Shown here piece by piece: positions 1 to 10,713 of a stretch of 64,000 nt of DNA (positions are counted from its first letter, which is position 1; each line of letters starts with the position of its first letter). Source of the DNA: Anaspis maculata (Eukaryota > Arthropoda > Insecta > Coleoptera > Scraptiidae); the NCBI GenBank assembly GCA_949128115.1, contig OX421962.1, positions 41,067,745-41,131,744 of the forward strand. The letters are read 5' to 3'. The notes under the pieces were generated by a model. The model saw nothing but the letters and a program-made list of their open reading frames with translations. It was not told the DNA's origin and made no database searches. A program made the position numbers and the translations under genes.

Positions 1-510
1 CTTCGATATTTTGCATCGAAGTTATTTTGTCAGTCTTATAACAACTAATACTTATCAGTATCACATCACAGTGATCATTGACAACAAAGACAACGTGGTG
101 TGAAGACACGTGTTACGTGTACGTTCTTATAATCGCTAATTTTCGACACATGTTCTCCTGTATGCGAGTTCAAACAAATTCTCAGGACTGAGGCTGTAGC
201 AGCGACGCGCCAGAATTTTCAAGACAGGTGGGCACGATGAGGCATACCTACTTGTTAGGAAGGTGGGCAATTATATGGGCTAAAAATTTAAAAGTAAAAG
301 AAAATACATTTTTCCGATGTCTACACAGTCAAGGAGCACCAATCGGAAAATAAGTTTATTTTTTCGCTGTAATTGGGTGCATGGGCGGGCGGACACATCG
401 CTTTGTCCACAGAGTAGGTTTGTCACATCTGATTTTCTAGGCCAGGCCTCCCTCTGGCGCCGTCTTCGGGTCGACAAAAGAAATCAAAACCATTTTCTAC
501 TAATTGCTAT

Positions 511-511
511 G

Positions 512-544
<33 letters not shown>
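511..544. repeat. (CTA)n microsatellite
   Basis: About eleven uninterrupted CTA units in the slit intron, 45 bases upstream of exon a. Confidence 0.95.
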
Positions 545-588
545 ATTTACTATCAACCGACGAATACTCACCGAATTTTATTTTCCAG

Positions 589-660
589 CTTACTGAACGC
601 CAACGAGATATCGTGCATCCGAAAAGACACGTTTCAAGATTTGCACAGTCTAAGCTTGCT
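589..660 (+). CDS. sli: slit exon a: LRR of domain 2
   Basis: A 72-base exon, exactly one 24-residue leucine-rich repeat, after a TTTTCCAG acceptor and before GTAAGT. It starts with the third base of a split codon and reads [15 protein letters not shown]..., nearly identical to the Robo-binding LRR domain 2 of insect Slit. Confidence 0.95.
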
Positions 661-3600
661 GTAAGTACGAGTAGTAAACACAAATCATCCATTGTGACTC
701 GCGATTCGCGAAATAATAACATTTCGGATTCCAGATCACTTTACGACAACAATATACAGTCGCTGGCGAACGGAAGTTTCGATTCTTTGCGAAGCATACA
801 AACGCTGTAAGTCAAACCTCCACTTTTCTGTGTGCTGTCTGGGGCAGTTATTGTGAAAACTTTCAAGTTCACGTTGATTCCAGGCACTTGGCGAGGAACC
901 CTTTCATTTGCGATTGTAATTTGAAATGGCTAGCGGAATACTTACATCGCAACCCGATTGAAACTTCCGGTGCTCGGTGCGATACACCCAAACGGATGCA
1001 GAGACGGCGCATCGAAGCCCTGAAGGACGAAAAGTTTAAATGTAAGGGTAAGCACCACATCCACTCAAATCAGTGGTAACGGTGTTCATTTTTCAACCAT
1101 GCTTATCATTATGCATTATAATATACTGTTCATAATCCCTTTGGCGAGCTATTTCAAGAACTCAATAAACGAAATTGCACAATGCTGAGTAGGTATCGAC
1201 TCTAGGCAGAGAATTGGCGTCAAAATATGATGTGAACTCTATATTATAATTAATAATAGTTCATCGGTGCGAATTATCATTTCATTGCATCCTTCATAAG
1301 ATTAAAAGCTATATTCCCCTAGATGAATATCCACTCTACAATTAAAATATGAGAAATAAGTAAAATTTGTAGAAATACCCAATTTCGTATTATTGTTCTT
1401 AGGTCAAGAAGAGTTCCGAACTAGATACGCCGGTGAATGCCTCATAGACAATGCGTGCCCATCGGGGTGCAGTTGCGATGGCACAATTGTCGATTGTTCA
1501 GCGCGAGGACTCAAAGAAATTCCAAGAGATATTCCTTTATACACTACAGAACTGTAAGAATAAGCACTTCGCATGTTTCACTTCTCTTGTTGTAATATTA
1601 AACATAAACTCTATGTTCCAGTTTACTCCATGACAATGAACTCGGTAGAATAAAATCCGATGGCCTTTTTGGAAGACTTCCTAATTTGATAAAATTAGAT
1701 CTAAGACGAAACCAGATTACAGGAATTGAAGAAAATGCCTTCGAAGGTGCTTTGCGTATTTACGAATTGTAAGTTGTGATTTCACCAAACTTTGTTGTAT
1801 CTCTCGAAATCAATCAGTTTCTCTAAAGTCTAAAGAGTGCGGCAAGGCAGTAAAAACCTTCTCTTCTCAAGTCTTCTCGGTCTTGAGACAGAAACCTTGC
1901 TCTTGAAACTTGGACAAATTTATTTTTGTGGTGAACTCCTTTAAAATAACTCAAATGTTTCAGATTGCTTTCCGAAAACAAATTCATCGAAATCCACAAC
2001 AAAATGTTCCTAGGACTCCACAATTTGAAAGTGCTGTCACTCAACAACAACCACATCACTTGCGTCATGCCTGGTTCCTTCGATTACTTATCATCACTCC
2101 ATACACTGTAAGTTTTTCGCACCTATAATTGATTTTTTTCGACGATTTTGAAATTGTGCCATGACCAAGCTCCAAAAAAAAGGTCGAATCATGCACTTTG
2201 GGCTCAAGAAATGAGTTTTACGAGATTCAGGGATTGGCTATAAAGACCCCATTGATAATTATGAGATCGGGAATCATCGATGTCCCTAGGCAAAGTGTTA
2301 CAAGGCTCTTGAGAGCGATATGTGCAGGTGCAAAAGCTCCTACGGAGTAAAGAAACACTTTTGTCTTAATTTGAGCGTCCTTTTGGTCCGATAGAAATCG
2401 TTCATTCTGTTGATGTCTGGCAGATCGGATTTGCTTCCGTTGGAGAGGGGGGGAGCAACAAAAAACCTCGATGGGGACTTTTCAATCCCTAATGTTGCGG
2501 ATAGTCGCAATCACCAACAGTCACTTTTGCTGCTTTCCGATTCTCTTGCTGTGCTTGCAGTCGCTTTCTTGAACAATTTTTGAGGCAGTGACTGAATTTC
2601 AAAAGAATTCCCGGTGGGAGTGTGTTTAAGCTGTCATACTACTCGAGTTTTTTCCACTCACAAGTTGTACTACGGGATTCTTCATTTGCAAACATCATTT
2701 CAATGCAAGACGCTCACGGTCTGTAGAAACCCTATATACGCTTACTTACAAAAAAAATATACACAGCTATATCCCATACATTTTCTATTCTCAGTAAAAT
2801 GATTTTTTGGAGCAAAAATGAAGTGACAACCTGGGGGGTTACGACTACGGCTGATGGCAACTGCAAAGTTTGAGGGCGAAACTATCAGCCTCCATCGGCC
2901 GCATTCTCCCAGCGCTCCAGCTTGTCACTTTATTTTTACTCCAAAAAGTCGTTCTACTGAAAATAGAAAGTGTATGGGATATAGGTACATATCAGTTCTT
3001 TGTGATGTGTTGAAAGATCGACAGCCTTTGTTTTGACCAATAGGATTGACTTTTTATTTAGTGATAGATAATAGATAGTAGTTTTGCCCCAGTTGTCTAA
3101 GCACTTTGCTGAAGGTTCGACAGAATCGCTCTGCATTTCTCAAAAATCTCTCTCAATTCAATGCTGGTCGTGTCATCTAACATGTACCATCTATTCACGT
3201 GAGAATACGCCTTCAAAGCCCAAAGTCAGGTTGCTCAAGTCGCATTGCTTGCGACTTGCGGTCGTGAAGTTGTGGTTCCATTGCGCAGTCACTACTTATA
3301 CTAATGCATTCTTTATTTCAGGAACCTCATCAACAACCCCTTCATGTGCAACTGCCATTTGGCGTGGTTCTCAGAATGGTTGAAGAACAAAGGCCTTAGC
3401 GGATCACCGCCGAAGTGCGCGGGACCAGCACGAGTCAAAGACGTCCTCATCAAGGAATTACCCAAGACTGAATTTAAATGCACGAGCGACAACGACCAGG
3501 GTTGCTTGGGCGAAAACTACTGTCCACCGATGTGTTCTTGCACGGGCACCGTCGTGCGATGCTCGAGAGCGAAACTGAAGGAAATTCCCAGGGGAATACC

Positions 3601-6600
3601 TCCGGAAACGTCCGAACTCTACTTGGACTACAACGACATCACCGCGCTTCAAGCAGACCGGATTAGCCACCTGAAGTCGCTGACCAGATTGGATTTGAGC
3701 AACAATCACATTGGAATCCTGTCGAATTATACGTTCGGCAACTTATCCAAATTGTCAACTCTCATCATCAGTTACAATCGATTGCAATGTGTTCAGCGCA
3801 GCGCTTTGACTGGCTTGAAGTCGTTGAGGATATTGTCGTTGCACGGTAATCAGATTTCAATGATTCCGGAAGGAACGTTCGCTAATCTGAAATCGATCAG
3901 TCACATGTAAGTTTAGTTTTTCATTAGTATATGAGTTTGTTTTTGATCGACACAATTCACAGAGCTCTAGGTGCGAATCCACTTTACTGTGATTGTTCCT
4001 TACGATGGCTGTCAGAATGGGTCAAAGTCGACTATGTTGAACCGGGCATTGCCCATTGCGCAGAGCCAGCGAACATGAAAGACAAATTCATACTGTCTAC
4101 ACCATCGTCTGCGTTCCAGTGCAAAGGTCAGTAACATTTTTCATCAACACTCTCAGAGCTGTAAACTTTGATAAAGTCGTGTACTAGACTAGGATCATTT
4201 TTGAAAAAGTGGCCTGGAAAGTGGTTCTAGAGGCAAGTCATGTTAAAGTTTGGCAACATATGTTTTGAGGGTATTTGGACCTCGCTGAATACGAAAACCA
4301 TTGTTGCCAAGCCGAATTTTGCACCGGAAGCCCGCAATAGGGGGGTAAAGGGGGGGGTAAGACCAAAAATCACCATTTTCCACCATTTTTGATACCGGGA
4401 CTGAGACCGGTCATCAATGTGCGGTGAATTACATCGTATCTTGATTAACTCAGGTCTTATACTATCATCTTGACATGATTACTGTCAAAATTTCCATAGG
4501 GGGGCGACTGGTGGGGGGAATGTTGACTGTGAAGATGATTCTTCTTTTCTCTTGATTTTGAGTGAATATATACATGTTTGGTATCTTTTCCCATCAAGTT
4601 TCATATTCTCAGTTCAATTATGGTGTCAAAATTACAAGAGGAGCAAGTTTGAACAAGTTTTAGATAATAGAACATGTTTTTTAGTCAATATTTTTTTACC
4701 ACTTTGAACTGTGTTATTTATTGCAAATCGGCATTTTTTTCTCAAAATTTTTGCGTAGTTCGTTAGTCTGGTGTATTTCACACAATACAGTCATGTAACT
4801 GATGTGCCTTTAACTTTTAAAATATGAAAAAAATATTTTTTTGTGAAAACTGTTTGGCGCTACTTTTCAACTTTATTTTTTGCTATTATTTTATTGTATG
4901 ATGAAAAACTGTGGTCGTCCACCACATAATTATGAAGAAAACTTTAGCTGAGATATTCTAGAATGTACTTTTTTCCAAAAGAAGAGTTTTTCATATCTGA
5001 ACCTGATGCCCAGTGGACAAGAGTCCTCTCAGAGAGGCCTGAGAAGTTCTATTGAGCTCGAGAAACGGTTACCTCTTCTAAACGGCTTTGATATGCCCTA
5101 TTAAGATACAGAGAGGTTACCTTATTCCAACTTTCTTGTGATGTTCTCTTGAGCTCCAAAAATTTTACCACTTTTGCACTTCTTTGAGATGTTCTATTAA
5201 GCTTCAAAGAGGTTACCTTTTTCCAACTTCTCTATGATATTCTCTCAAGCTCCAAAGAAGGTGACCTTTTTAGAACTTATTCTAAATGTTTTATAAAATT
5301 ACAAAGCTCCAAAGTTACCTTTCTCCAACTCCTCTAAGAAGTTCTATTTCAGCTCAAAAAAAAATTAATTTTCTATGGTATGTTTGATTATGCTCTAAGG
5401 AAGGTTACCTTTTTTGGATTTCCGTGAGATGATCTATCAAACCTCCAAGAAAAGTTACCTTTTTCGAACGTCTTAGGCAGGTGTTCTCTACCATCAACCT
5501 CTAAAAAAGAACAACTTCTCAAAATTTACGTTCATGAGAATAGATGTAGGTACCTATATTCGAAAAAGCCGCATTCCTTTAATAATACCCAGGGAAGAGG
5601 TAGATAAAGAGATTTTGAAATCGAATGTGATAAATGTGAATGATGAAACCTATAATTGTATTATTCAACTTAATGTTTAGGGTAATGTACGTATCTGCCT
5701 TCGGCTACACCAAGTTCTCTTCAGTTTCATTAGCGTTTTTTTTTTAATTCTATAAATTATGATATCTCAATGCAAATCGGAGTTTTTTTCGACAATTCTT
5801 GCGTAATTTGTCAGTCTGGTGTATTTTACACAATACATTCACATACTAAGTGTGTCTTCACTTTCTAAAATATGGAAAACTTGAGTTTTGATCATACATA
5901 CATCATACAGCCAAAAATAAAGTTGAAAAGTAGGGCCAAACAATTTCCACAAAAAAATTTTTTTCTTCATATTCAAAAAAGTAGAGGCAAATCAATTGGA
6001 TGCCTATATCATGGTAAATACATGAGACTAACGAACTACGCAAGATTTTTGAGAAAAAATGCCGATTTGCAGTAAAATAACACAGTTGAAAGACGTAAAA
6101 AAATATTGACAAAAAACATGTTTTATCATGTGAAACTTGTTCAAACTCGCTTCTATCGCAATTTGAACACCATAGTTGAATAGGGAATATGGAATTTAGT
6201 CGGAAACGATACCAAACATGTTTATATTTACTCAAAATCGAGAGAAATGAAGAATCATCTACACAGTCAACATTCCCCCCACCAGTCTTCCCCTTCTGGA
6301 AATTTTGACAGTAATTATGTCAATATGGTAGTATAAGACCTCAGTGAATCAAGATATGATGTAATTCACTTCACGTTAATGACAGGTCGCAGTCCCGACA
6401 TCAAAAATGGTGAAAAATAGTGATTTTTGGTCTTCCCTCCCCTTTACCCCCCTATTGCGGGCTTCCGGTGCAAAATTCGGCTTGGCAACAATGGTTTTCG
6501 TATTCAGCGGGGTCCAAATACCCTTAAAACGTATGTTGCCAAACTTTAACATGACTTGCCTCTAGCATTGCTTTTTATCCGAAAAGATCCTAGACTATAC

Positions 6601-9600
6601 CGTATTAAAATATTCTTGATTTAGGAAAAGTAAGCAACGAAATCCTCGCCAAGTGCGACGCTTGTTACACGTTCCCTTGCAAAAACGGCGGCAAATGCGA
6701 AGCTCAAGCCGACAGAGACTATGAATGCAGATGTGCACCCGGATACCACGGCAAGAATTGCGAATTCATGATTGATGCTTGCTACGGAAATCCTTGTAGG
6801 AACGGTGCTAGCTGCAAGGTCCTCGAGGAGGGCAGATTCAGGTGAAACATCCGACCCGGCTATTTCATCAATCCCACTCACGGAGTGCCAATCTTGTTTT
6901 AGTTGTGTTTGCGTGCCTGGTTTCACCGGTTTGCGATGCGAAGCAAACATCGACGACTGCGAAAACAACAAGTGCCAGAACAATGCCTCCTGTATCGACG
7001 TCGTCAATTCGTATCAGTGCAAATGTCGACCTGGTTTTATGGGTGAGTTTCAAATTGATAAATGATGTCTAGTTTTATACGTGCATGGAATTGTTCGATG
7101 TAGTCCTTGAGAGGACAGCGAAATATAAACGAAATATGTCGAATTGTTTCAGGGCAATTCTGCGAAACGAAAATTCCATTTTGTACAGATCAGTACAACC
7201 CCTGCAAGAACGACGCCAGATGTGTTGATCATGATACTTACTATACTTGCGAATGTTTGCCGGGATTCAAGGGTGAAAATTGCACCATGAATGTCGATGA
7301 CTGCGAGAACAACATGTGCCAGGTAACCTATCAAAATAAATCCTTGAAAGTCGACAATCTATAGTTATTGGTATTGCTCAGTTATATTCTGGGAAACTAG
7401 GATTTTGATGTGTCAGTTGACCAGAACTGACCAAAAACTAGATCCAGATTTCTCAGTCCCACCCGATGAAGTGAAGCTCTGTGCGGACCTAAGTCTCAGC
7501 ACGATCTACCTGCATGCCTTTATCCTTCACGGCCATTTTTCATCTTCCTATTCCATCAAGTTTTCTTCCACCAAAGTGTTCAATCTCTTCATCTTTCCAG
7601 TCCCAATCTCCCTTATTAGAAGTAGTTTAGATTGCACCAGTCGTTGACAAAACGTTTTCTAGAATGGCGGAACGTGTGTCGATGGAGTCAACGAGTACGT
7701 CTGCAAATGCGACGGAGAATTCAGCGGCAAGTTCTGCGAAATCACACCTTTAGTGGCCATGATGTACCCTCAGACTTCACCCTGTCAACACCACGATTGC
7801 GTCCACGGAGTTTGCTTCCAACCTTCCGGGTCCAATGACTACCTGTGCAAATGTGCTCCAGGATATTCAGGTACTGATTTCTCAACTGGACTTAGTAAAT
7901 TGACCTTTGATAACCGATCCGATATTGTTATAGGGAAAAAATGCGAGTACTTGACAAGTTTGAGCTTCATCCACAACACTTCTTACGTCGAATTGGAACC
8001 GTTAAGGACAAAACCCGAAGCTAATGTCACCATAGTATTCGCTACCACCCAAGAAAACGGAATTCTGATGTACGACGGTCACCAAGAGCACTTGGCGGTT
8101 GAACTATTCAATGGTCGCATCAGAGTCAGCTACGACGTCGGAAACTACCCAGTCTCGACCATGTACAGCTTCGAAATGGTTTCCGATGGGCAATATCACG
8201 TGGCTGAGTTGATTGCAATCAAGAAAAATTTCACGTTGAGAGTGGACAGAGGCTTTGCAAGGTCGATAATCAACGAAGGTTCTAAGGATTTCTTGAAGCT
8301 GGGCACTCCCATGTATTTGGGCGGAATATCGCCTGAACCTGGAAGGCAAGCTTTCACACAATGGCATTTGAGGAACTTGACTAGTTTTCATGGTATGTGA
8401 CGCCATGTTCCGCAATAATTGAAGTTGCTAATTTGAATTGTTCAAGGTTGCATGAAGGAAGTGTGGATCAACCATAAACAAGTGGACTTCGGCAATGCCC
8501 AGATCCAGCAGAAAGTCCAGCCAGGTTGCGGCATAGTCGAAGTCGACCGAGACGAAGAGGAACAGCAAGAAGACGAAATGGACGTGATGATCGAAGAACC
8601 TGCCAGTCCTCCAGACCCTTGCATCCATCACCATTGCAAGCACGACAGCAAATGCGTTCCTAATGGCAAAGAGTACGTCTGCAAATGTAGGCCTGGGTTT
8701 AGAGGAAAGTACTGCGAACAAGGTGAGGAAGAGTGTAAGTATATCATCCAGGACACTAACTTTTCATTCGTAGTATGCAAAGCTAAGCTAATCAAAGGCA
8801 GAAGGCTTTAGTATGGGTGCTTAATGGACCATTGCATCCAGAGGTGATACATTCCATTGAAATCATATTTAAAAAATCATGTGTGGTATAGAAGAAAATG
8901 TAATACAATGCGTAAGAAGGTAACTTGATCAATAAAATGATCAGCTATCTGTAGCTTTTGAAAATTCATAAAGATATAGGTACCTACTAATACTGCCTCC
9001 CATAAAGTGTCCTATCTGCAAATTGCAGTTTTGTTTCAATCAGTCTCACTCTAATAAATAACTACCTAGATATTTAAGGAACTGAATTGAATATTTGGGA
9101 GAATACCGAGGAGAATACATGAACATATGGAACATTTAGTTGAGCTTGATATGGATATTTCTCACTTATGTACTTGTATGTTTTATTAATTTTGAAAAAT
9201 TAGTATCCAGATTGCAGATAGGACGTTTTGTTTTAGCAGGACAGTATAGACACAGGCATAGAAAACTAATATGGACCAATGCTTACTAGTATTTATTTTG
9301 TATTGATTAATTGAGTCGCTAACTTTGACGCTTCTGATGCTACTTCACGAATTACACTTCATGGTTGAAATGTGAGGCCTAGAGCTTGTCAAGTTAATAC
9401 ATACCCACCTTAGTAGTTATAACTATAGGTATCTTTACTTTGAGATACTCATACCTCTTCTAGAAAAAGCATCCAAGAACATAATTTAATTGGTACTTCT
9501 GATTACCTTTGTACGTTTATTAGGTACTATGGTACAATCTGGTATTCTTTATTCAACGTAAAAATGTAGAAAACTGCGATTCAGAACCAAGAGTTTCTTC

Positions 9601-10713
9601 AACTTTGTTCTTTTTGATTGACTAATTGAGTCAGGCTTTATCATCAAAGACTTCTTTTCAAAGCGCCTTCTTATCTGTTTTGTATTGGACTTGACTTTGA
9701 GAGCCAGTATTTCCATTTCTGGTTTACCTTAACCAAAAAGTTGAATGTCATTGATACCATTGTTACAACAATTATTGATGTTGGGGGGGTGGTGGCCAAG
9801 TGCCGAACTGAAATCCCATATCGTCCATGGATATTTTCTGCTGTCCGATTATTCAGAAATTGTTCCGACCTTACTATGCCATATCTGTATTTGGCTAACT
9901 ACAGCAGCTACAGAAAACTGGACTTCTGACTACAGGGTTGAGTGCTTTCAGAGTACTGAGGCCTCACTCACATAGTTGAAAATAGGCCATTTGAAATGTG
10001 ATGAAAACGTGAACCAAAAAACCACTGAATGTCCCATCGACGCCACAGTAGTTGATGCTTCGGAAAACATTAAAAAGAAAACAATCGTTGTTATGGCATT
10101 CAACCATAAGTTGACCTTAGGGTATACTCAACCCTCGACTTAACCTGGGATGGAAATACTGGACGTGAGAGTTTTTGTGTTGATTGTTTTATACTGTATT
10201 ACGTTGTAAGTTGTAACTATAGTTTGTTTTTCTGTATGTAGCTCCGACGTGCAGAAAAGAACAAATACGCGAATACTATTCAGATAATGGATGCCGTTCA
10301 AGAAAACCTCTCAAAATGGCCACGTGCAAAGGCGGATGCGGATCGTCGTGCTGTGCTGCAAGAAAAAGCAAAAGAAGAAAAGTACGTATTTTGCCTTTTA
10401 TCCATCAATATTTGCCTTTGCAAAAGAATACACTTTCGCGCGCTTGGTTTGTGGGAAAAGAAATTGATGTTTCTCTAGTATAATCATAGTCCAACTGATA
10501 TTAGGCTATAATGGCCGGAAACGCATTCAAATCCCGCGTCCATTCAATGGGGGCTAAAATATCCCGTTTTTCCATGTGTTTACTAAACGTTTTGAGACAA
10601 TATAACTCCGTCTTCATTATTTCCAGGTGAGACTAATCTGCACTGATGGAACGAGGTACACCAAAGACATAGACATCGTACGGAAGTGCGCCTGCACGAA
10701 GAAATGCTACTGA
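589..10713 (+). CDS. sli: Slit guidance ligand, C-terminal ~1068 residues (16 exons, 5' part outside window)
   Basis: Secreted Slit is the ligand of Roundabout receptors and repels axons and migrating cells at the midline. Sixteen exons join in consistent phase: 589-660, 735-806, 884-1047, 1403-1553, 1622-1768, 1964-2107, 3322-3906, 3963-4126, 6625-6841, 6903-7042, 7153-7322, 7663-7870, 7934-8392, 8447-8734, 10242-10381, 10627-10713. They sum to one leftover base plus 1069 codons including TGA. Domain order is: end of LRR domain 2, LRR domains 3 and 4 each with cysteine-rich caps, seven EGF modules, laminin G, acidic linker, C-terminal cystine knot ending KKCY. This order and the wording of many segments match insect Slit. 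About 440 N-terminal residues (signal peptide, LRR domain 1, start of domain 2) lie upstream of the window. The frame continues open after the stop (see 10714-11196). Confidence 0.97.
735..806 (+). CDS. sli: slit exon b: LRR of domain 2
   Basis: Second 72-base single-LRR exon, reading [19 protein letters not shown]; acceptor TTCCAG and donor GTAAGT. Phase is the same as in the preceding exon (codon split after two bases), as expected for repeat-per-exon LRR genes. Confidence 0.95.
884..1047 (+). CDS. sli: slit exon c: C-terminal LRR cap of domain 2
   Basis: Encodes the cysteine-rich LRR C-terminal cap, with [16 protein letters not shown] and a downstream [15 protein letters not shown] segment ending in EKFKCK. 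The cysteines fit the CxC...C...C pattern of LRRCT caps. Donor is G|GTAAGC. Confidence 0.95.
1403..1553 (+). CDS. sli: slit exon d: N-terminal LRR cap of domain 3
   Basis: Starts [13 protein letters not shown] and contains the LRRNT cysteine cluster [19 protein letters not shown] followed by KEIPRDIP. Acceptor is TTCTTAG and donor CT|GTAAGA. Confidence 0.95.
1622..1768 (+). CDS. sli: slit exon e: two LRRs of domain 3
   Basis: 147 bases, about two leucine-rich repeats: [19 protein letters not shown] then [19 protein letters not shown]. Flanked by GTTCCAG and GTAAGT, with phase maintained. Confidence 0.94.
1964..2107 (+). CDS. sli: slit exon f: two LRRs of domain 3
   Basis: 144 bases, exactly two LRRs: [18 protein letters not shown] and [19 protein letters not shown]. 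Acceptor is TGTTTCAG and donor CT|GTAAGT. The next intron (2108-3321) is 1.2 kb and contains a small inverted-repeat element. Confidence 0.95.
2768..2983. mobile_element. MITE-like inverted-repeat element in slit intron
   Basis: About 216 bp bounded by inverted termini beginning TATATCCCATACA. The two arms remain complementary for about 60 bases with a few mismatches (left 2768-2827, right 2922-2983). No coding capacity. It sits inside the slit intron between exons f and g. Superfamily not assigned because no clear target duplication is visible. The rest of the intron (2108-2767 and 2984-3321) shows nothing recognisable. Confidence 0.6.
3322..3906 (+). CDS. sli: slit exon g: domain 3 cap, domain 4 cap and LRRs
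   Basis: Largest visible exon (585 bases). It encodes the LRRCT of domain 3 ([19 protein letters not shown]), a linker, the LRRNT of domain 4 ([19 protein letters not shown]) and consecutive LRRs such as [19 protein letters not shown] and [17 protein letters not shown]. Insect Slit is conserved throughout this stretch. Donor is AT|GTAAGT. Confidence 0.97.
3963..4126 (+). CDS. sli: slit exon h: C-terminal LRR cap of domain 4
   Basis: Reads [20 protein letters not shown] through [17 protein letters not shown], the LRRCT closing the LRR block. Acceptor is TTCACAG after a very short 56-base intron; donor is G|GTCAGT. LRR domain 4 mediates Slit dimerisation in characterised orthologues. Confidence 0.96.
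4186..6596. mobile_element. Palindromic transposon X, copy 1 (in slit intron)
   Basis: A complete 2.4-kb non-autonomous element filling the intron between slit exons h and i. Ends are inverted: left AGACTAGGATC, right complement AGTCTAGGATC. The arms stay roughly complementary for some 700 bases (about 4186-4920 against 5870-6596), sharing the blocks 'ggcaagtcatgtt' and 'gttgccaagccgaattttgca'. The centre (about 4990-5520) is an imperfect tandem array. No transposase-like reading frame was seen. A second copy lies at 50903-55414. Target duplication is not resolved. Confidence 0.85.
4990..5520. repeat. Degenerate ~55-65 bp tandem array inside element X
   Basis: Repeated blocks of the form 'gaggttacctttttccaac' - 'cttctctgagatgttctatt' - 'gagctccaaa' recur about 8 times with substitutions and small indels. 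The same array in the same order is present in the second copy at about 51730-52240, so it belongs to the element rather than to the slit intron. Confidence 0.75.
6625..6841 (+). CDS. sli: slit exon i: EGF module 1 and most of EGF 2
   Basis: Acceptor TTGATTTAG. Encodes [18 protein letters not shown]..., the first EGF-like module, ending [11 protein letters not shown]. It then begins the second ([24 protein letters not shown]). The donor AG|GTGAAA leads into a 61-base intron, the shortest but one in the gene. Confidence 0.95.
6903..7042 (+). CDS. sli: slit exon j: end of EGF 2 and EGF 3
   Basis: Completes EGF 2 ([20 protein letters not shown]) and encodes EGF 3 up to CKCRPGFMG. The NIDDCE start and the internal DVVNSYQC are typical of a calcium-binding EGF consensus. 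Acceptor TTTTAG, donor G|GTGAGT. Confidence 0.95.
7153..7322 (+). CDS. sli: slit exon k: EGF 4 and start of EGF 5
   Basis: Starts [18 protein letters not shown] and ends [11 protein letters not shown] at a phase-0 donor CAG|GTAACC. EGF 4 is complete and EGF 5 opens here. Acceptor is TTGTTTCAG. Confidence 0.95.
7663..7870 (+). CDS. sli: slit exon l: rest of EGF 5 and EGF 6
   Basis: Phase-0 start [16 protein letters not shown] completes EGF 5. After the linker [16 protein letters not shown] it encodes EGF 6 to [10 protein letters not shown]. In characterised Slits the proteolytic cleavage that separates the N- and C-terminal fragments lies in this general EGF 5-6 region. Donor is G|GTACTG. Confidence 0.95.
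7934..8392 (+). CDS. sli: slit exon m: laminin G domain
   Basis: 459 bases from [20 protein letters not shown] to RNLTSFHG. This is nearly all of the laminin-G (LNS) domain, with [20 protein letters not shown] and [15 protein letters not shown]. Acceptor GTTATAG, donor G|GTATGT. Confidence 0.96.
8447..8734 (+). CDS. sli: slit exon n: laminin G end, acidic linker, EGF 7
   Basis: Completes laminin G ([18 protein letters not shown]). It then encodes a strongly acidic linker ([16 protein letters not shown]) and EGF 7 ([14 protein letters not shown] to [10 protein letters not shown]). The end at 8734 uses the strong donor GTAAGT. A second donor-like GTGAGG at 8723, 12 bases earlier, is in the same phase. 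Confidence 0.93.
8735..10241 (+). other. slit intron n-o, no recognisable content
   Basis: 1.5 kb of AT-rich intron. No open frame resembling a Slit segment, no RNA gene and no terminal-repeat element were recognised. The acceptor at its end is TCTGTATGTAG. Confidence 0.6.
10242..10381 (+). CDS. sli: slit exon o: first part of C-terminal cystine knot
   Basis: Encodes [19 protein letters not shown] then [20 protein letters not shown], the first cysteines of the CTCK domain. A basic cluster KSKRRK ends the exon at a phase-0 donor AAA|GTACGT. The equivalent in Drosophila is the CGNQCCAAK region. Confidence 0.95.
10627..10713 (+). CDS. sli: slit terminal exon: end of cystine knot and stop codon
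   Basis: Phase-0 exon after TTTCCAG. It reads [20 protein letters not shown] then CACTKKCY and TGA. The last residues are the canonical Slit C-terminus. The stop is followed by C (TGA C), the most permissive +4 base for readthrough in eukaryotes. The reading frame continues without a stop to 11196. Confidence 0.95.
   Translation: MRLICTDGTRYTKDIDIVRKCACTKKCY

Noticed and set aside
317..588. ORF upstream of slit exon a as an additional coding exon
   Set aside because: The peptide before 589 does not resemble Slit, it includes the CTA microsatellite, and a good acceptor lies at 588.
589..10713. A slit-hosted miR-218-type intronic microRNA
   Set aside because: None of the visible introns shows the seed in a suitable hairpin. 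The vertebrate host intron arrangement is not expected in insects.
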